Part shown: positions 1-10,409 of the stretch, piece after piece
Numbering within the stretch: position 1 is the stretch's first letter
Layout of the letters: every line of letters starts with the position of its first letter
NCBI GenBank assembly: GCA_003550305.1
Contig: QKYT01001354.1
Span: 1 to 14,799 of the forward strand
Reading direction: 5' to 3'
Origin: Glomus cerebriforme
Taxonomy: Eukaryota; Glomeromycota; Glomeromycetes; Glomerales; Glomeraceae
DNA length: 14,799 bases
Made by a program: the position numbers and the translations under genes
Notes under the pieces: generated by a model
Told to the model about the DNA's origin: nothing
Database searches by the model: none
The model's input: the letters and a program-made list of their open reading frames with translations, nothing else

Positions 1-236
1 TTCCAAACTACAGAACTCACTATCAAGTCCTTAAGAAAAATACAGAAATATTTATATAAAATAAAATATATATAAGTTAATAATAAATATAATAAATATA
101 ATAAAAATAATAATTATAATAACTATAAATAATATAATAAATATAATAAAAATAGTAAATATAAACTATATAAATCTAATCTACATTATAACGTTTATCA
201 GGTTTATAGCTAANATCAACTAAATCAACCTATATG
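1..236. repeat. AT-rich low-complexity sequence
   Basis: This stretch is almost pure A and T. From about 60 to 165 it is built of imperfect repeats of an AATAAATATAATAAA-like unit. It contains one ambiguous base at 214. No reading frame or RNA gene is visible. It lies outside the 46-bp repeat that begins at 237, so it may be the target DNA next to an insertion or more of the same repeat family. The sequence cannot decide between these. Confidence 0.6.
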
Positions 237-282
237 TGTGGCGCAGTAAACTGTGCCGCAGACAAATCATGTGTATCAACGT
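237..282 (+). repeat. 46-bp inverted repeat, left copy, with GC-rich hairpin
   Basis: These 46 bases recur as the reverse complement at 14754-14799 with one mismatch, at position 270. The first 24 bases fold as a hairpin: TGTGGCGCAG, loop TAAA, CTGTGCCGCA, with two G-T wobbles and otherwise full pairing. The GC content stands out sharply from the surrounding AT-rich DNA. The outer end begins TGTGG and the right copy ends CCACA. It lies inside the sequence that interrupts the sacsin-like pseudogene at about 319. It could be a terminal inverted repeat or part of a dispersed repeat. Confidence 0.8.
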
Positions 283-318
283 TCACATTCACATTTTTTT
301 TTACAATAGCTACATTTA

Positions 319-945
319 AAATTAATTCGAGTTCCTCTTGGTTTTTTAGAAGGATATCCTTGTGCTGGAAGAGAATTTCCATGTGGATCTAAAAATGCAA
401 TATGTTCTCCGCTTATAATGCTAGGTAGATCTGTAAAATTAAAAGCACAATTGAAGCCTATTCCAAATTTTCCAATTTTCTCGTAATTACGAGATCTTCC
501 TCCAATACCGAGTTTGAGTAAAGCCTGAAAATCATCCTCTGTAAACTTTGCATCATTATAAATCCATATCGCAGGACCTTGCCAATATTTCAATTCTTCT
601 GAGAACATTTTCTTTTATCTACAACTATTTTAAAGTGCTTGGCTTCAGCATCGTCAGCATTCTATAAAAACATAATACGATTTTCAGATATAATTTCAGT
701 TTTATTTGTTGTAAGAAATATAATTACTCACTTGAAGAAACCCCTTGAATAAGGAATTTACCGAATAATCCTAAAAATAATATTTTTTAATATGGTTATT
801 GTATTTAACGTAAATAGAATAGAGAATTTACCTAAATATAAAATATAAAAGTTACATTGAGAATATTTTTGATTCTAGTAGTCAATGATTTGTGTTGTTC
901 ATATGTTTCTGGTTTCAAAATTATTGAAACTGAGATTGCAAACAC
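319..945 (-). pseudogene. Sacsin-like GHKL ATPase fragment (copy A), truncated
   Basis: This is a decayed paralog of the second ATPase module of the gene at 2691-9558. Three exons can be read on the minus strand. The first ends at 856 and carries LTTRIKNILN. The second is 770-732 and encodes DYSVNSLFKGFLQ, which ends in the N-box. The third begins at 661 with NADDAEAKHF. Splice sites match those of the intact gene. Near 608 about ten residues are missing and the frame shifts, after which the frame continues through QGPAIWIYNDAKF (about 540-580) and KIGKFGIGFNCAF (about 445-485). Homology stops after RINF at about 319 and unrelated sequence containing the 46-bp repeat follows. The rest of the module, and any later domains, are missing. 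No protein is likely to be made from it. Confidence 0.8.
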
Positions 946-1249
946 GTATAGAAACAGAAATGATGTTTTTTCTTTAACTTTAACTATAACAAATATTTTG
1001 CTAAATATAATTTAAATGTAAAAACAAAAATTGAAGAAGGAATTTTTTTATACTTAAAAGTATTAAGAATACTTACATACTGTAATATAAATTTACAAAA
1101 TTTTATAAGTTTTATTTAATAAAGTAGATAATGTTCAAATTAGAAATATTATTAAAATAAAGTGTCTAATTACCAAAATATTAAAATGAAAAAGAAAAAG
1201 AAAATTTTTATTGAATGTGGCTTAGAAAATTTTGTACGACCATCATTTC
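320..1249. repeat. Segmental duplication, block 1
   Basis: This block matches 11015-11967 in the same orientation, coding part and upstream flank together. The shared flank includes the two small introns and exons and the long AT-rich stretch after them. It ends in the shared tract GTACGACCATCATTTC at about 1234-1249. By eye the identity is high, with small indels; I could not compute it. Beyond 1249 the sequences differ because the other copy runs into a retrotransposon 3' end. Block 1 keeps about 85 bases near 860-945 that block 2 has lost. Confidence 0.75.
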
Positions 1250-2505
1250 TTAATCGGTTAAAGTCGATTTTAAAAAATTAAATGTTTTGAAAGTCTAAAC
1301 GATAATCACGATAATTTTCTCACGACACTAATAGCTTTTTCTATATTATTGTGCATAGATTTGACATTCTGTGACAAATGATTATTATTTGCCGAAAATT
1401 ACTAATAAGTGATTTTGAGATTTGCCTTTAAATAGTCTCTAGATTTGGCGATAGGAATTTGACTTTGCATAGAAGTGATTTAACGTTAAGAATAAAAATG
1501 CAAAGTAAATTTTAGTAACCGATTATAAAAAAAAATTTTTTATTTAATTATCATCAGTTAACATTTATTCCACGGTTTCCTAATTAACGTTATAAACTTT
1601 TTTATCGATATTTTTAACACATGAAATATCCCATTATAATTAGAAATTTCATGAGATAAAACACTTATTTCACGGTTAGCATCGATCTCATTATTATCAC
1701 GGCTCTGCCATGATAAATAATGATATATTTGGTTTCCCGTGAAATAACTATTACATTTAATGATATCATTTTGCTCGTAAATGTTTAAAGAGTATGTATT
1801 AGGAACGGTTGGGGACCTCCAGGAACAGTTGTGATTTGATGGATTATCTACTTTATAAATATTTTGAATTTGATTTTTTTATCTTTTTTATTCTTTAGGA
1901 ATGATTGGAGACGAATATTCTCTTTTTCCTTTAAGGATATTTGGAAAACAATTGATTTCATTTGAGTTCCCTTGAATTTGAGATGATATTTCAAGTTTTT
2001 ATTTTCCTTTTCTTATAGAATAACTTCTTTAAATAATTCAATAAATTCGAAAATTCAAAATGATTTAATAATAAAATGATAATTATTGACACATGATTTC
2101 AGATGAATTTTGGTTAAACAAAATTCTAAATTCCGAACAAGATGATTTCCATAGAAATTATAGTAAGCGAAAGATGATACTAAAGAAGTTATTTTTTAAT
2201 AACCATTTTTGGAGAATATGTAAAGTAATATTTTAAAAATTATTTGGGTCGTTTGATTAAACAAATTTAATTACGATTACGATATATTTTTTGGTCATAA
2301 ATGCATTTTTGACCAAATTTTATAAATCAATGTATCTTTTAAGAATAAATTCAACTTTTTACCCATTTATTAAAATTTTTCATTCATCACAGAATAATAT
2401 ACTGTACTGTACAACAAATTTCAATGAAAAATTTACTTTAATTTAACGAGACACTTTATTGATAATATAATTACTAGAATAAAATTTTCAAAATGTACAA
2501 TTTAG
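1250..2505. other. Stretch without a supportable gene
   Basis: About 1.25 kb of AT-rich sequence between the duplicated block and the kinase-like fragment. I see nested palindromes at 1665-1747 and a degenerate direct repeat: TTAGGAACGGTTGGGGAC near 1799 and a TTAGGAATGATTGGAGAC-like form near 1896. An open frame of 47 codons runs from ATG 2093 to TAA 2236 on the plus strand. It starts MISDEFWLNKILN and matches no family I recognise. It could be the remains of an exon, since a kinase-like fragment follows on the same strand, but nothing proves that it is coding. Confidence 0.5.
1665..1747. repeat. Nested inverted repeats around a TTATTTCACGG motif
   Basis: TTATTTCACGG at 1665-1675 has a perfect 11-base inverted partner at 1737-1747. 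Inside it lies a second imperfect pair, TTATTATCACGG at 1691-1702 and CCATGATAAATAA at 1708-1720. A related direct copy, TTATTCCACGG, lies near 1564, and CATGAAAT/ATTTCATG forms another small hairpin at about 1620-1653. This could be the remains of a small palindromic element or a cluster of binding sites. No target-site duplication is evident. Confidence 0.5.
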
Positions 2506-2601
2506 ATTACTTCTCATCATAAACTTTTGGGTGGTTATATTATTAGACTTTATGGAATAACTCAAGATCCAGATGAATTGCTATTTTAATATGAATCATG
2601 T
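2506..2601 (+). pseudogene. Protein kinase domain fragment
   Basis: The plus-strand frame starting at 2506, directly after a TTTAG splice acceptor, reads a stretch that includes IIRLYGITQDPDE and, further on, YESCE. This resembles the beta-4 strand to hinge segment of the large tyrosine-kinase-like family of Glomeromycotina, whose members often carry a YGITQDP stretch. An in-frame TAA at 2587-2589 sits where a hydrophobic residue before the hinge is expected. No glycine loop, catalytic HRD or DFG motif is visible nearby. It is therefore an isolated, broken piece. The short length makes the family call tentative. Confidence 0.5.
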
Positions 2602-2611
2602 GAGTAAAAAT

Positions 2612-2617
2612 TTTATT
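2612..2617 (-). promoter_or_regulatory. Possible polyadenylation signal of the sacsin-BTB gene
   Basis: An AATAAA hexamer lies on the minus strand about 75 bases downstream of the stop codon at 2691-2693. The spacing is reasonable for a fungal 3' UTR. In DNA this rich in A and T such hexamers arise often by chance. Confidence 0.35.
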
Positions 2618-2690
2618 ATTTATGGTATATAAAAAAAAGAATTGACTACTAAAATACATTGATATTAATTAGATACTGTTATATATTGTT

Positions 2691-5600
2691 TTACAAGAAT
2701 GGTTTTAAGATTTCTGACATCTGAGTTAATTCTAATCTTTCTTTTTCATTTGTTGCCTTTCTACGAAGTTGATCATTGATAACTTTTCTATTTGACTTAA
2801 TAATTTCTTTATAGGAATTTTCTAATCGTTTTTGTACATCATATTCTTTTTTAAAACATTTTATAATTTTACATAAATCACGAACGGCAACATGTTGACC
2901 TTCTATAATAGTATCTTCTATCTTATTTCTTAGTGCATCAACTTCATAAATAATACTTAATTTTAATAGGTCAACTAAGAATGATAAACGATCAGTTTGG
3001 CCTAAATTATCTGACATTGCATATTCAAGAGATTGCCCATACAATAATTGAAGAAATATAAGGAATATATTTCGTTGAAAGGGTATTGGAATCGAATTAT
3101 TCGGATATTTTTCGAATGTTTCCTCAAATTTTTTTGAAGCAGCTATGTAAAAAAGAAATAAAATATTATGGAAAAAATGTCAAATGTTTTTAAAAAATAA
3201 AAAAATCATTATAATTACCTGAAAGCACATATTTGCTAGCATAGACTTTTCCCCCTCCTTCACTGAAACTAAAATTGACATCATGATATTTATCGGATTG
3301 ATTTTTAAGTTTCTCCAGCAAAGAATTAAGTAAATCATCTTTTTTATAGAGTTGTTTACGTTTAATATTTATGGGAATAATTTTGCAATTAAGACCCATC
3401 CTTTTCAGAGCTTCTAAACAAATAGGATTATTTTGCAATTCTAATGGTAAAAAATATTTGTCGGTATCAGGAAAAAGACTACGTAATATAGGCTCGTTCA
3501 TGTCATATAAAGTATCGACCTTTACAAAATCATTAAGCGGTTTGTTAGGGAACACTTCTTTTGGTCTAAGATAATCCTCAACTTCTCGATCTTTTAACAA
3601 TAAAACATTATGCAGGAAAATAACATAATTTTGAGAGGGTTCAAATTGATCATTAATTTGATGTACTATATCTTCAAGATAATCTATTTTATTCATAGGA
3701 GTGGCACCTAATTCGGAAAGTGCATTGAAATCAGATTCATGATCACATTTGTAGAATTCTATTCGTCTACAGCAGAAGGAAAAAAATGGAAATTTGCATG
3801 GAAGAAGCTTTCCGGTTGTGGAATCAACGAAATTGTTTTCACGAGAATGTAATGGCCATATAGGTAAAGATTTAAGAATTTTCATAAATTTTTCTTGACT
3901 TTTTCCATGTGCTGTTAAAATAAAAAAAAATGTAAGCAATATATATATATTTTTTTCTTATTTAACTCTTTTATATTTCTTTCACTTGCCTATTAAAGTT
4001 TTAAGTTCTTCTTTAATAAATGCCCTAAACCTTTCGTATTCTGAAGGTGATAGTTTGCAATTATTAAACAGCTGCTTCATAGTTAATGTTGAACGGGCTC
4101 TCTCCAAAGAATTGATGATATTTATAGAAGTGCATTCGTCAACACATTTTTTGAGATCTTCATGAGCACTTTCAGGAAACATCATATTAGTAAAGCGTAC
4201 CTTTAACTTTAATAATACTTCAAATAATGAGAATAAACCATTTCCATTTTGTGTATATAAAAGTGGATTTGTCTTAATGGGCCGTACAAGTTTGGAAGGT
4301 CCAATCGTTGGCAAAAGAGGGTATACAGATAGTTCTTCAAAATCAATATTTTTTGCATCATCGTTTAATATCAACCAAATTTTATCAAGCCAAATTTTAT
4401 TTGGTTTATTAACTCCATATGGAACCCAATCTAATTCTTTTATGGGTCTTAGCACACTACTTAAAAGATCTAAAATCGCAGAAGCACTAAATTTTTTGAT
4501 ATTTGTCTTTGCAGAAAAATCATCTTCCTTAAAAATTTTAAATATGTTTTCTGGTAAATCAACACAGACAAATTTTGATGGACCAATATCCGGAAACAAT
4601 TCTAAAAGTTTTTGTTCTCCAATGTAATAAGTCTCCCCAAATTTCCCGACTGTGCCATTGCTCAAGGGAACTAATGGTAGTTTATTAAGAATTTTAAAAG
4701 AATTCCTATCTTGGAGAATAAAACTAAGCAACTTGAATAATGATTCATAACTATATTCAACTTGTTCATTGACAATCCTATCCTTGCGCTTGAAAACAGG
4801 TATTAAAGATATAACCGAATGTAAGTCTTCGCAAACTGATTCTCCATTAACAGGTTTGTACGGAAAATCCGGATCTCTAGATATAACAATTTCGTTTAAT
4901 TGTTCAATTTTATCTTTATCGAGTTTCACGGCTGAAATCCCTGAACTGACCAATATATTTGCAACTATTGAATTTTCTTCTTCTCCAAAAATTTTAGCTT
5001 CTTCTAATGGAATGAATTGTCCACCATTAAACTCGGTCCAGAAAATCTTATGACTGTCATTACCCAGCTTTTTAATAACATTTAAACCATAATCTTTATA
5101 CAAGTCCATAGTCAAATTCTTCGTATTCGGCCAAAGATTATTCATGATATATGGAAGAAAATTTGCTTCTCGGTTCTCGTGCTTTTCCACAATATGATCA
5201 AATAGTTTCATATGTAAATCAGGCAAGACATTGTATAGAATATACCTATTCCATTTTGCATTATCACAGCCATCTTTTAATATATCATTTTCGGACTGTA
5301 AAATACCATTTCTTGCACTAGTTGAAGAAAAATTTCCATTTAAGTGGACTCCCAAATTAGTACTTATTGATAGAGACAAATAAGAATAGATTTCTCCTTC
5401 GAGTTTAGGGGGATTTGGAGTCTAATGCAAAAAAATCCATTATACTTTAATATTAAAATTCCTGATGATAGTAAAATGTTATTAAAAATCTTTACCGATT
5501 CGGCCTTTAATTCAACAAGTGATTTTTCATAAGATTGGCCACACAAAGAAGCAATCCCACCTCTCGGCTTTATTAGATAATAATTAATAATAATGAAATT

Positions 5601-8600
5601 TTGAATATTTAATAAACTTATTTGATTGCATAAAAATCAAATTAAATGTAAATTTACCTTGAGATGTCTTTTATCTGAAAATTCTTTCAAATCTTGAAAA
5701 TCCTGATCAAAGTCATTATGACCACCTGTACATAAAAACCATATTTCTGAAATTCTCTTATTTTCTCTATAATTAATACTTTCAATATCTAGTTGGTAAA
5801 TTTGCGTATCAATATCATCAATAATTTTTTCTTGACGAGAATCGCGACAACAATCAATATTAACAATTTTTGATTGCCAGGTCAATTGAGGATCATTGTC
5901 TTCCAACTGATACAAACTACACGATTCTATATTTCTTAAAAAGAGCATCTCTTTATTACTCTGTACTTTATTAAATTGTTTACGGATTTCATTAATTTTA
6001 ATGACTCGTGATAAAATTTTACTTTGACTTGCCAATTTAGAAGTCCTAAGTGGAAGCCTAAACAATGTTCCTTCGAATTCTTTTGAAAAATCACAACCTA
6101 ACGCCTTGTAAGGGTAACATTGATCTGGGAAATCTCTCCCAAAATCCGTTTCCATAAAATTAATTCGAATACCTTTTCGTCTTCTAGGAGGGTTTCCATA
6201 TTCTGGTAGAAATTTTGCATGCGGATCTAAAAATGCAATATATTTTCCACTTACAAGGCTAGGTAAATCTGTAACATGGTAAGCACAATTAAATCCTATT
6301 CCAAATCGTCCAATTTTCGTAGCATCATCAGCTTTTCCTCCAATACCAAGTTTGAGCAAAGACCTGAAGTCATTATCTGTAAACTTTGCGTCATTATAAA
6401 TCCATATCGCAGGACCTTGCCAATCTTCCAATTCTTCTGAAAAAAATGATTTATTAGATTCATGCTGAAAAATTGGTCTTTCGTCTATAAATATTGAAAA
6501 CCGCGTGGCTTCAGCATCGTCAGCATTCTATGAAAACGACATATAATTTTTAGATATAATTTTGATTTTTTTACTTATTTTGTTAAATTACTCACTTGTA
6601 GAAACTCTTTAAATAAGGAATTTATTGAATAATCCTAAAAATCAAGTTTTAATATTGTCAATGTCTAACGTAAATAAACTGAGAACTCCCCAAATAATCG
6701 TTAACATAAATTATAAAGTTACAGTACATTGATTATGTTTTTGATTCTGGTGGTCAATAATTCATATTGTTCGTATTCTTCCCAATATGAATCTTTACTA
6801 TTACCTAAAAATAACAAATGGTTTTAGACAATTTAATAGTATTAGATATATCTATAATGGTAATAATTACCATATATTATTCCTTTTAAAGTTTGCATTT
6901 GTAATCCTTTAGCAACATCTATGCTTATATTACGATGAGAAATTTCATAACTACTTTTTTCTTCAACGCTAAGTTTATTTCCCATGTCATCGAAATAAAT
7001 TTCATCTTTGTTCACAAGAATATTCTCAGTATTTGGAATTAATAATCCATCCAAACTTCTCAGATCATTTCCTTCTATCCTAACATCACTTTGAATTTTT
7101 GCGATCCGTTTAAGAATATTAGTAACATTTTCTATTTCGTTTATTGATAATTTCCTATTCATATTCATGTCTTTAATAATCAATATTAGATCACTGACTC
7201 CAATTTCATCTAAAATTTTGATATTTAGATTCTTTCCATTCCATCCATCTTTTGCGTTATTGTACAAAAAATTATACAAGTCAGAATCAATATTTTTGTC
7301 AATTAATTTGCCACTCGTTAATTGATTTACAAAACTATCACGCTCAATTCTATGATTTCTATGTTTTGTAATCTCGTCAATATAGACATAAGTATCACTG
7401 GATAATGTTAAAGTACCAAGCGTATTATCCGCGAGTGGAATCATTTTAAATCCTTCTAACTTATCAAATTCGTTATCACTTGATATATACATAAATAATC
7501 GTAAGACTTCTTGTCTCGATATTGCATCATCTTCCCATCTATCACGATTGGAATTTAAATAAGTACGAATAATGGCAGGAGATAAACGCTTAAGAGATTT
7601 TCTGTGTCTGGATTCCGTTAAAATACTTATTATTTCAGGAGGAACTGATAATACGGGAAATCCAATTTTTCCAATTGTTTTATGTAAATCAATGTCAGAA
7701 TACAATTTATCTAAATAGCCATCGTAAAGTGAAAGCCAATGAAATTCAGAGTTTTGAAATGCATTGTATGAATTTGTTGAAACTTGAGATAGTATTCCAA
7801 TGGTATTTGATGAAGAAGGTCCTTTGAATACACAATCCTCAATATTAAGACTGTCTATAACATTTTTTAATAGGTCTCTGCAAAAAGAATTTATGCTACT
7901 CGAATTACCAACTATTGGCCAGAATTTATATATATCGTTTAATTGTAAATCAGAAATGATTGGCAATTCATGAAGGAGTTTTATCCACGCTTTGGGTAAG
8001 ACTTTTTCAAATAAATATTTGTTCCATTCAATCTTCAAATTTGCCAATGCATCAGATGCCTAAAGTTCAAAATGCAGTTGTTTTTAGTACTTTATTTTCA
8101 ACTAAATATTTATAGAAATTCGATTAATTACCAAGTCTTCATTTTCTGCAGGCGACCATAAAGAACGTCGATTAGTGCTAACCTATTAAAAAAGAAAAAA
8201 ATATATATATATATTTTACATTAGCTTATTTAAAAATACAACATCAATCAATACTTTTATTATTCCTACCGCGAAATATCCATGCACGGAAACGAGAAAA
8301 GGCATAGAGATAGGAAGTGGTAAAAAGCAAAATAGTCTTCCAGTAGCGTCTAAATTATTTAACGGGACAGCTAAACCAACATTAGGGATAAATTTATAAG
8401 CTCCGATATCTTTATCAAATTTCTCATGAAAATATTTTTTGGTTTTAAGTAAGTCATCAAGATAATTCAAAATCAACCATTTTGAATAAATTTCTTTAGA
8501 ATTTCCTTCCTGACGACAGAATGATGCAACATAAGATGTTTCTAATTGATTATTGTTGCCAAGTTTCTCTGAATTTAGTGAATCCATCATTGGTATAATG

Positions 8601-9558
8601 TTTTCAACAATCAAACGGCGGTTTTGTCGAACTTCATTTGCATTTTTCAGTTCAATTTTATAAATTAATTCAGGTTCATTTGCGCCTTTTTTCAATTCAT
8701 AAAAAGAGATACATTCAATATATTTCAAAAACAATAAACAATTGATACTTTCATTTTCGTAAAATCTACGAAACATATCCAAGATTTCATTAGGCTTATA
8801 AATTTTTTTAGAAATCTCCGATTCGGTAGAATCACGAAGAGGATAACGAAAGATAGTGCCTTTAAATGGCTGTTTAAATGAATTATCAAATGGCTCATCA
8901 CAAGAGATTCTGATACTGAAAGGAGCAAATTGATCTGGATATTCCTCGGCCAATCTATCTTTGACGAGTTCGTATTCAATGCCACCACGAAAATACCATT
9001 CATGTGGATCAAGAATAACATATTTGTTACCAGTGATAAATGAAGGAGAATCAGTAATATGATAAATTGAATTAAAACCGACTCCCATTACTAAATTTTT
9101 TTTTTTTTAAAAAAAAAAAGAATTAGGATAAATAGAATTACTATTATGTAAAATCAAAAAAAAACTAGAAATTTACCTCCAATCTTATCAAATTGATCTT
9201 GCTTTTCACTATCAGCCAATTTCAATAGAGAATCAAAATCTCTTTCTTCAAAAATGGTATTATTTTTTGCTAAAAGTGCGGGACCTTGATATCTATCAAG
9301 TTTTAGATTGGCTCTCTCATAATTAACCAAATCTGGTTCAAGTAACTTATTCGATTGATATGTATTATGATCCAAAATGAAAATTTGTTCTGTACTCTTA
9401 GCATCATCTGAATTCTGAAGAATTTCACGAAGGATTTGTGAACCATCAGGATATTCTTCAAGAATTCTACGTAAACGATGAGTGTAAGGTTCTCGTGGTC
9501 TAAATTCTCTTCCTCTCACTCTCCTATTAGCACCAGGTTCATTATTTGTGTTAGTCAT
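2691..9558 (-). CDS. Tandem sacsin-type GHKL ATPase protein with C-terminal BTB/POZ domain
   Basis: Eleven exons on the minus strand: 9558-9177, 9090-8270, 8182-8132, 8059-6871, 6804-6728, 6634-6596, 6527-5658, 5567-5496, 5421-3990, 3911-3219 and 3142-2691. Splicing gives an open 2025-residue frame, phases matching at every junction. Module 1 (about 25-810) has the N-box REILQNSDDA (44-53), QGPALLAKNN, the glycine motif KIGVMGVGFNS (125-135) and sacsin-like FLPLPIS and STNRRSLW. Module 2 (about 820-1840) has EFLQNADDA (850-858), QGPAIWIYNDAKF, KIGRFGIGFN and KPRGG. Residues about 1854-1955 form a BTB fold (HDVNFSF, ASKYVLS), followed by a charged helical tail. GHKL domains bind ATP; sacsin acts as a chaperone-like protein; BTB domains dimerise and often bind Cullin-3. 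A role in substrate selection for ubiquitination is inference. No signal peptide or membrane segment is seen. The start at 9558 precedes the first ATPase by a basic linker. Two neighbouring genes cannot be strictly excluded, but frame and splice sites across 6871-6804 favour one. Confidence 0.85.
3912..3989 (-). other. GC-AG intron (intron 9) of the sacsin-BTB gene
   Basis: The donor reads ATAG|GCAAGT at 3990/3989 and the acceptor TTTTAACAG at 3912. Joining them keeps phase 1 and gives LKTLIAHGKSQEKF. The nearest GT, three bases downstream, would shift the frame. The other nine introns use GT-AG. AG|GCAAGT is the typical strong context of GC-AG introns. Confidence 0.8.
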
Positions 9559-9572
9559 ATTTAACGTTAAAA

Positions 9573-9593
9573 ATTCGAAAGAAAATTTCGAAT
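9573..9593. promoter_or_regulatory. Dyad just upstream of the sacsin-BTB start codon
   Basis: ATTCGAAA at 9573-9580 and TTTCGAAT at 9586-9593 form a perfect 8-base inverted repeat with a 5-base spacer, 15-35 bases upstream of the ATG at 9558. It could be a protein-binding site or a 5' UTR hairpin. Its GAA and TTC units do not show the regular 5-base spacing of a heat-shock element. A transcription start cannot be placed. Confidence 0.3.
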
Positions 9594-10409
9594 TTGATAA
9601 TAACGTTTAGAGGGAAATAATCAATGTCAAGTAAAATAGTTTATAATAAATTTAGATACGGTATCAAAAAAGGGTAATGTGTAGTACAAAATTTTTAAAA
9701 TTCTTAAAAAACACTAATGATAGAGCTATTTAACATTTATAAACTTTTGAGAAAGCTGAGAAAATATCTTTTAAATGAAGCAGCATGTCAATTTATAGAT
9801 TTTTTTTTTTTTTAAAAAAAAAATCTACTATATTCTGAACAAGATTAAGATAAAAATTATCCGGAAAAGCCACAAAACATAAATGATAACAATTCCAGTT
9901 TTTCTATTCCGTAAATAGTAATCCATTTGTTTTCATCATTACGGAGACTTTTTCCGTCTAGAATCTTAACTATAACAAGTAACAAAAGCAACGTCTCTCA
10001 AGAACGAAAATAATTTACTAATGATTACTTTTGGGGGAATTCATTTGGTTTCCTTAATTTATTGTTTAAGTTTTTGTTGTGGTTGTACAGAAAATGTTTT
10101 AAAATAGTTTGTGCCCTCTGCTGATTATACAAATATAATATTTAAGGGTTATCAGTCTTTGTATTTGTCTATTATTAGATTTATCATCTTACAGATCGTC
10201 ATCGTAGGAATTATCAAATTATATTATGATAATATTGAAAATTAAAAGAACAACTACGCTGTAAAAAATAAGGGAAACAAATTTTGTACCTAAAACTTAT
10301 AAAGTGAGAGGTTCCAAGTTTTGAAAACTAAAGAAAAAAAATAACCTATATACACACAAAATATGACTAAATATGTATATATTACGCCATTCACACGGGT
10401 ATTTTTTAC
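9594..10409. other. Intergenic stretch without a supportable gene
   Basis: About 0.8 kb between the start of the sacsin-BTB gene and the surviving 3' edge of pseudogene copy B. It should contain the promoter of the minus-strand gene. I see a T-run/A-run palindrome at 9798-9825 and a loose TTCCGTAA / TTACGGA pair near 9906-9946. Between 10290 and 10409 the open frame is the intron that follows the last recognisable exon of copy B, and homology to the intact gene is lost there. No tRNA or conserved protein is visible. Confidence 0.5.
9798..9825. repeat. T14-A10 palindrome
   Basis: A run of 14 T (9800-9813) directly followed by 10 A (9814-9823), bounded by GA and TC, forms a near-perfect palindrome. 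Similar T-then-A blocks occur at 9096-9119 inside intron 1 of the sacsin-BTB gene and at 11892-11909. Confidence 0.7.

Noticed and set aside
60..165. CRISPR-like or tandem gene repeat
   Set aside because: The units are low-complexity AT repeats of variable length without distinct spacers.
232..296. Functional tRNA gene at the left repeat
   Set aside because: An A box and a rough acceptor-stem pairing exist, but no consistent T arm or anticodon arm can be drawn and the B box is poor.
276..608. Open frame read as a separate 110-residue gene
   Set aside because: It is the truncated ATPase exon of copy A. Its ATG lies inside the exon after a frameshift, and its last dozen or so residues come from the inserted sequence.
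3371..3574. Plus-strand open frames at 3371-3574, 4277-4627 and 4769-5053
   Set aside because: They lie opposite exons 9 and 10 of the sacsin-BTB gene, show no known motif and are explained as shadows of the coding strand.
5364..5546. Minus-strand 60-residue frame
   Set aside because: It is exon 8 read through its conserved donor into intron 8 and then exon 9 in the wrong frame.
8725..9021. Minus-strand 98-residue frame
   Set aside because: It overlaps exon 2 in another frame and has no recognisable motif; exon 2 carries the sacsin motifs.
9570..9595. Heat-shock element upstream of the sacsin-BTB gene
   Set aside because: GAA and TTC units are present but not in three alternating blocks with 2-base spacing.
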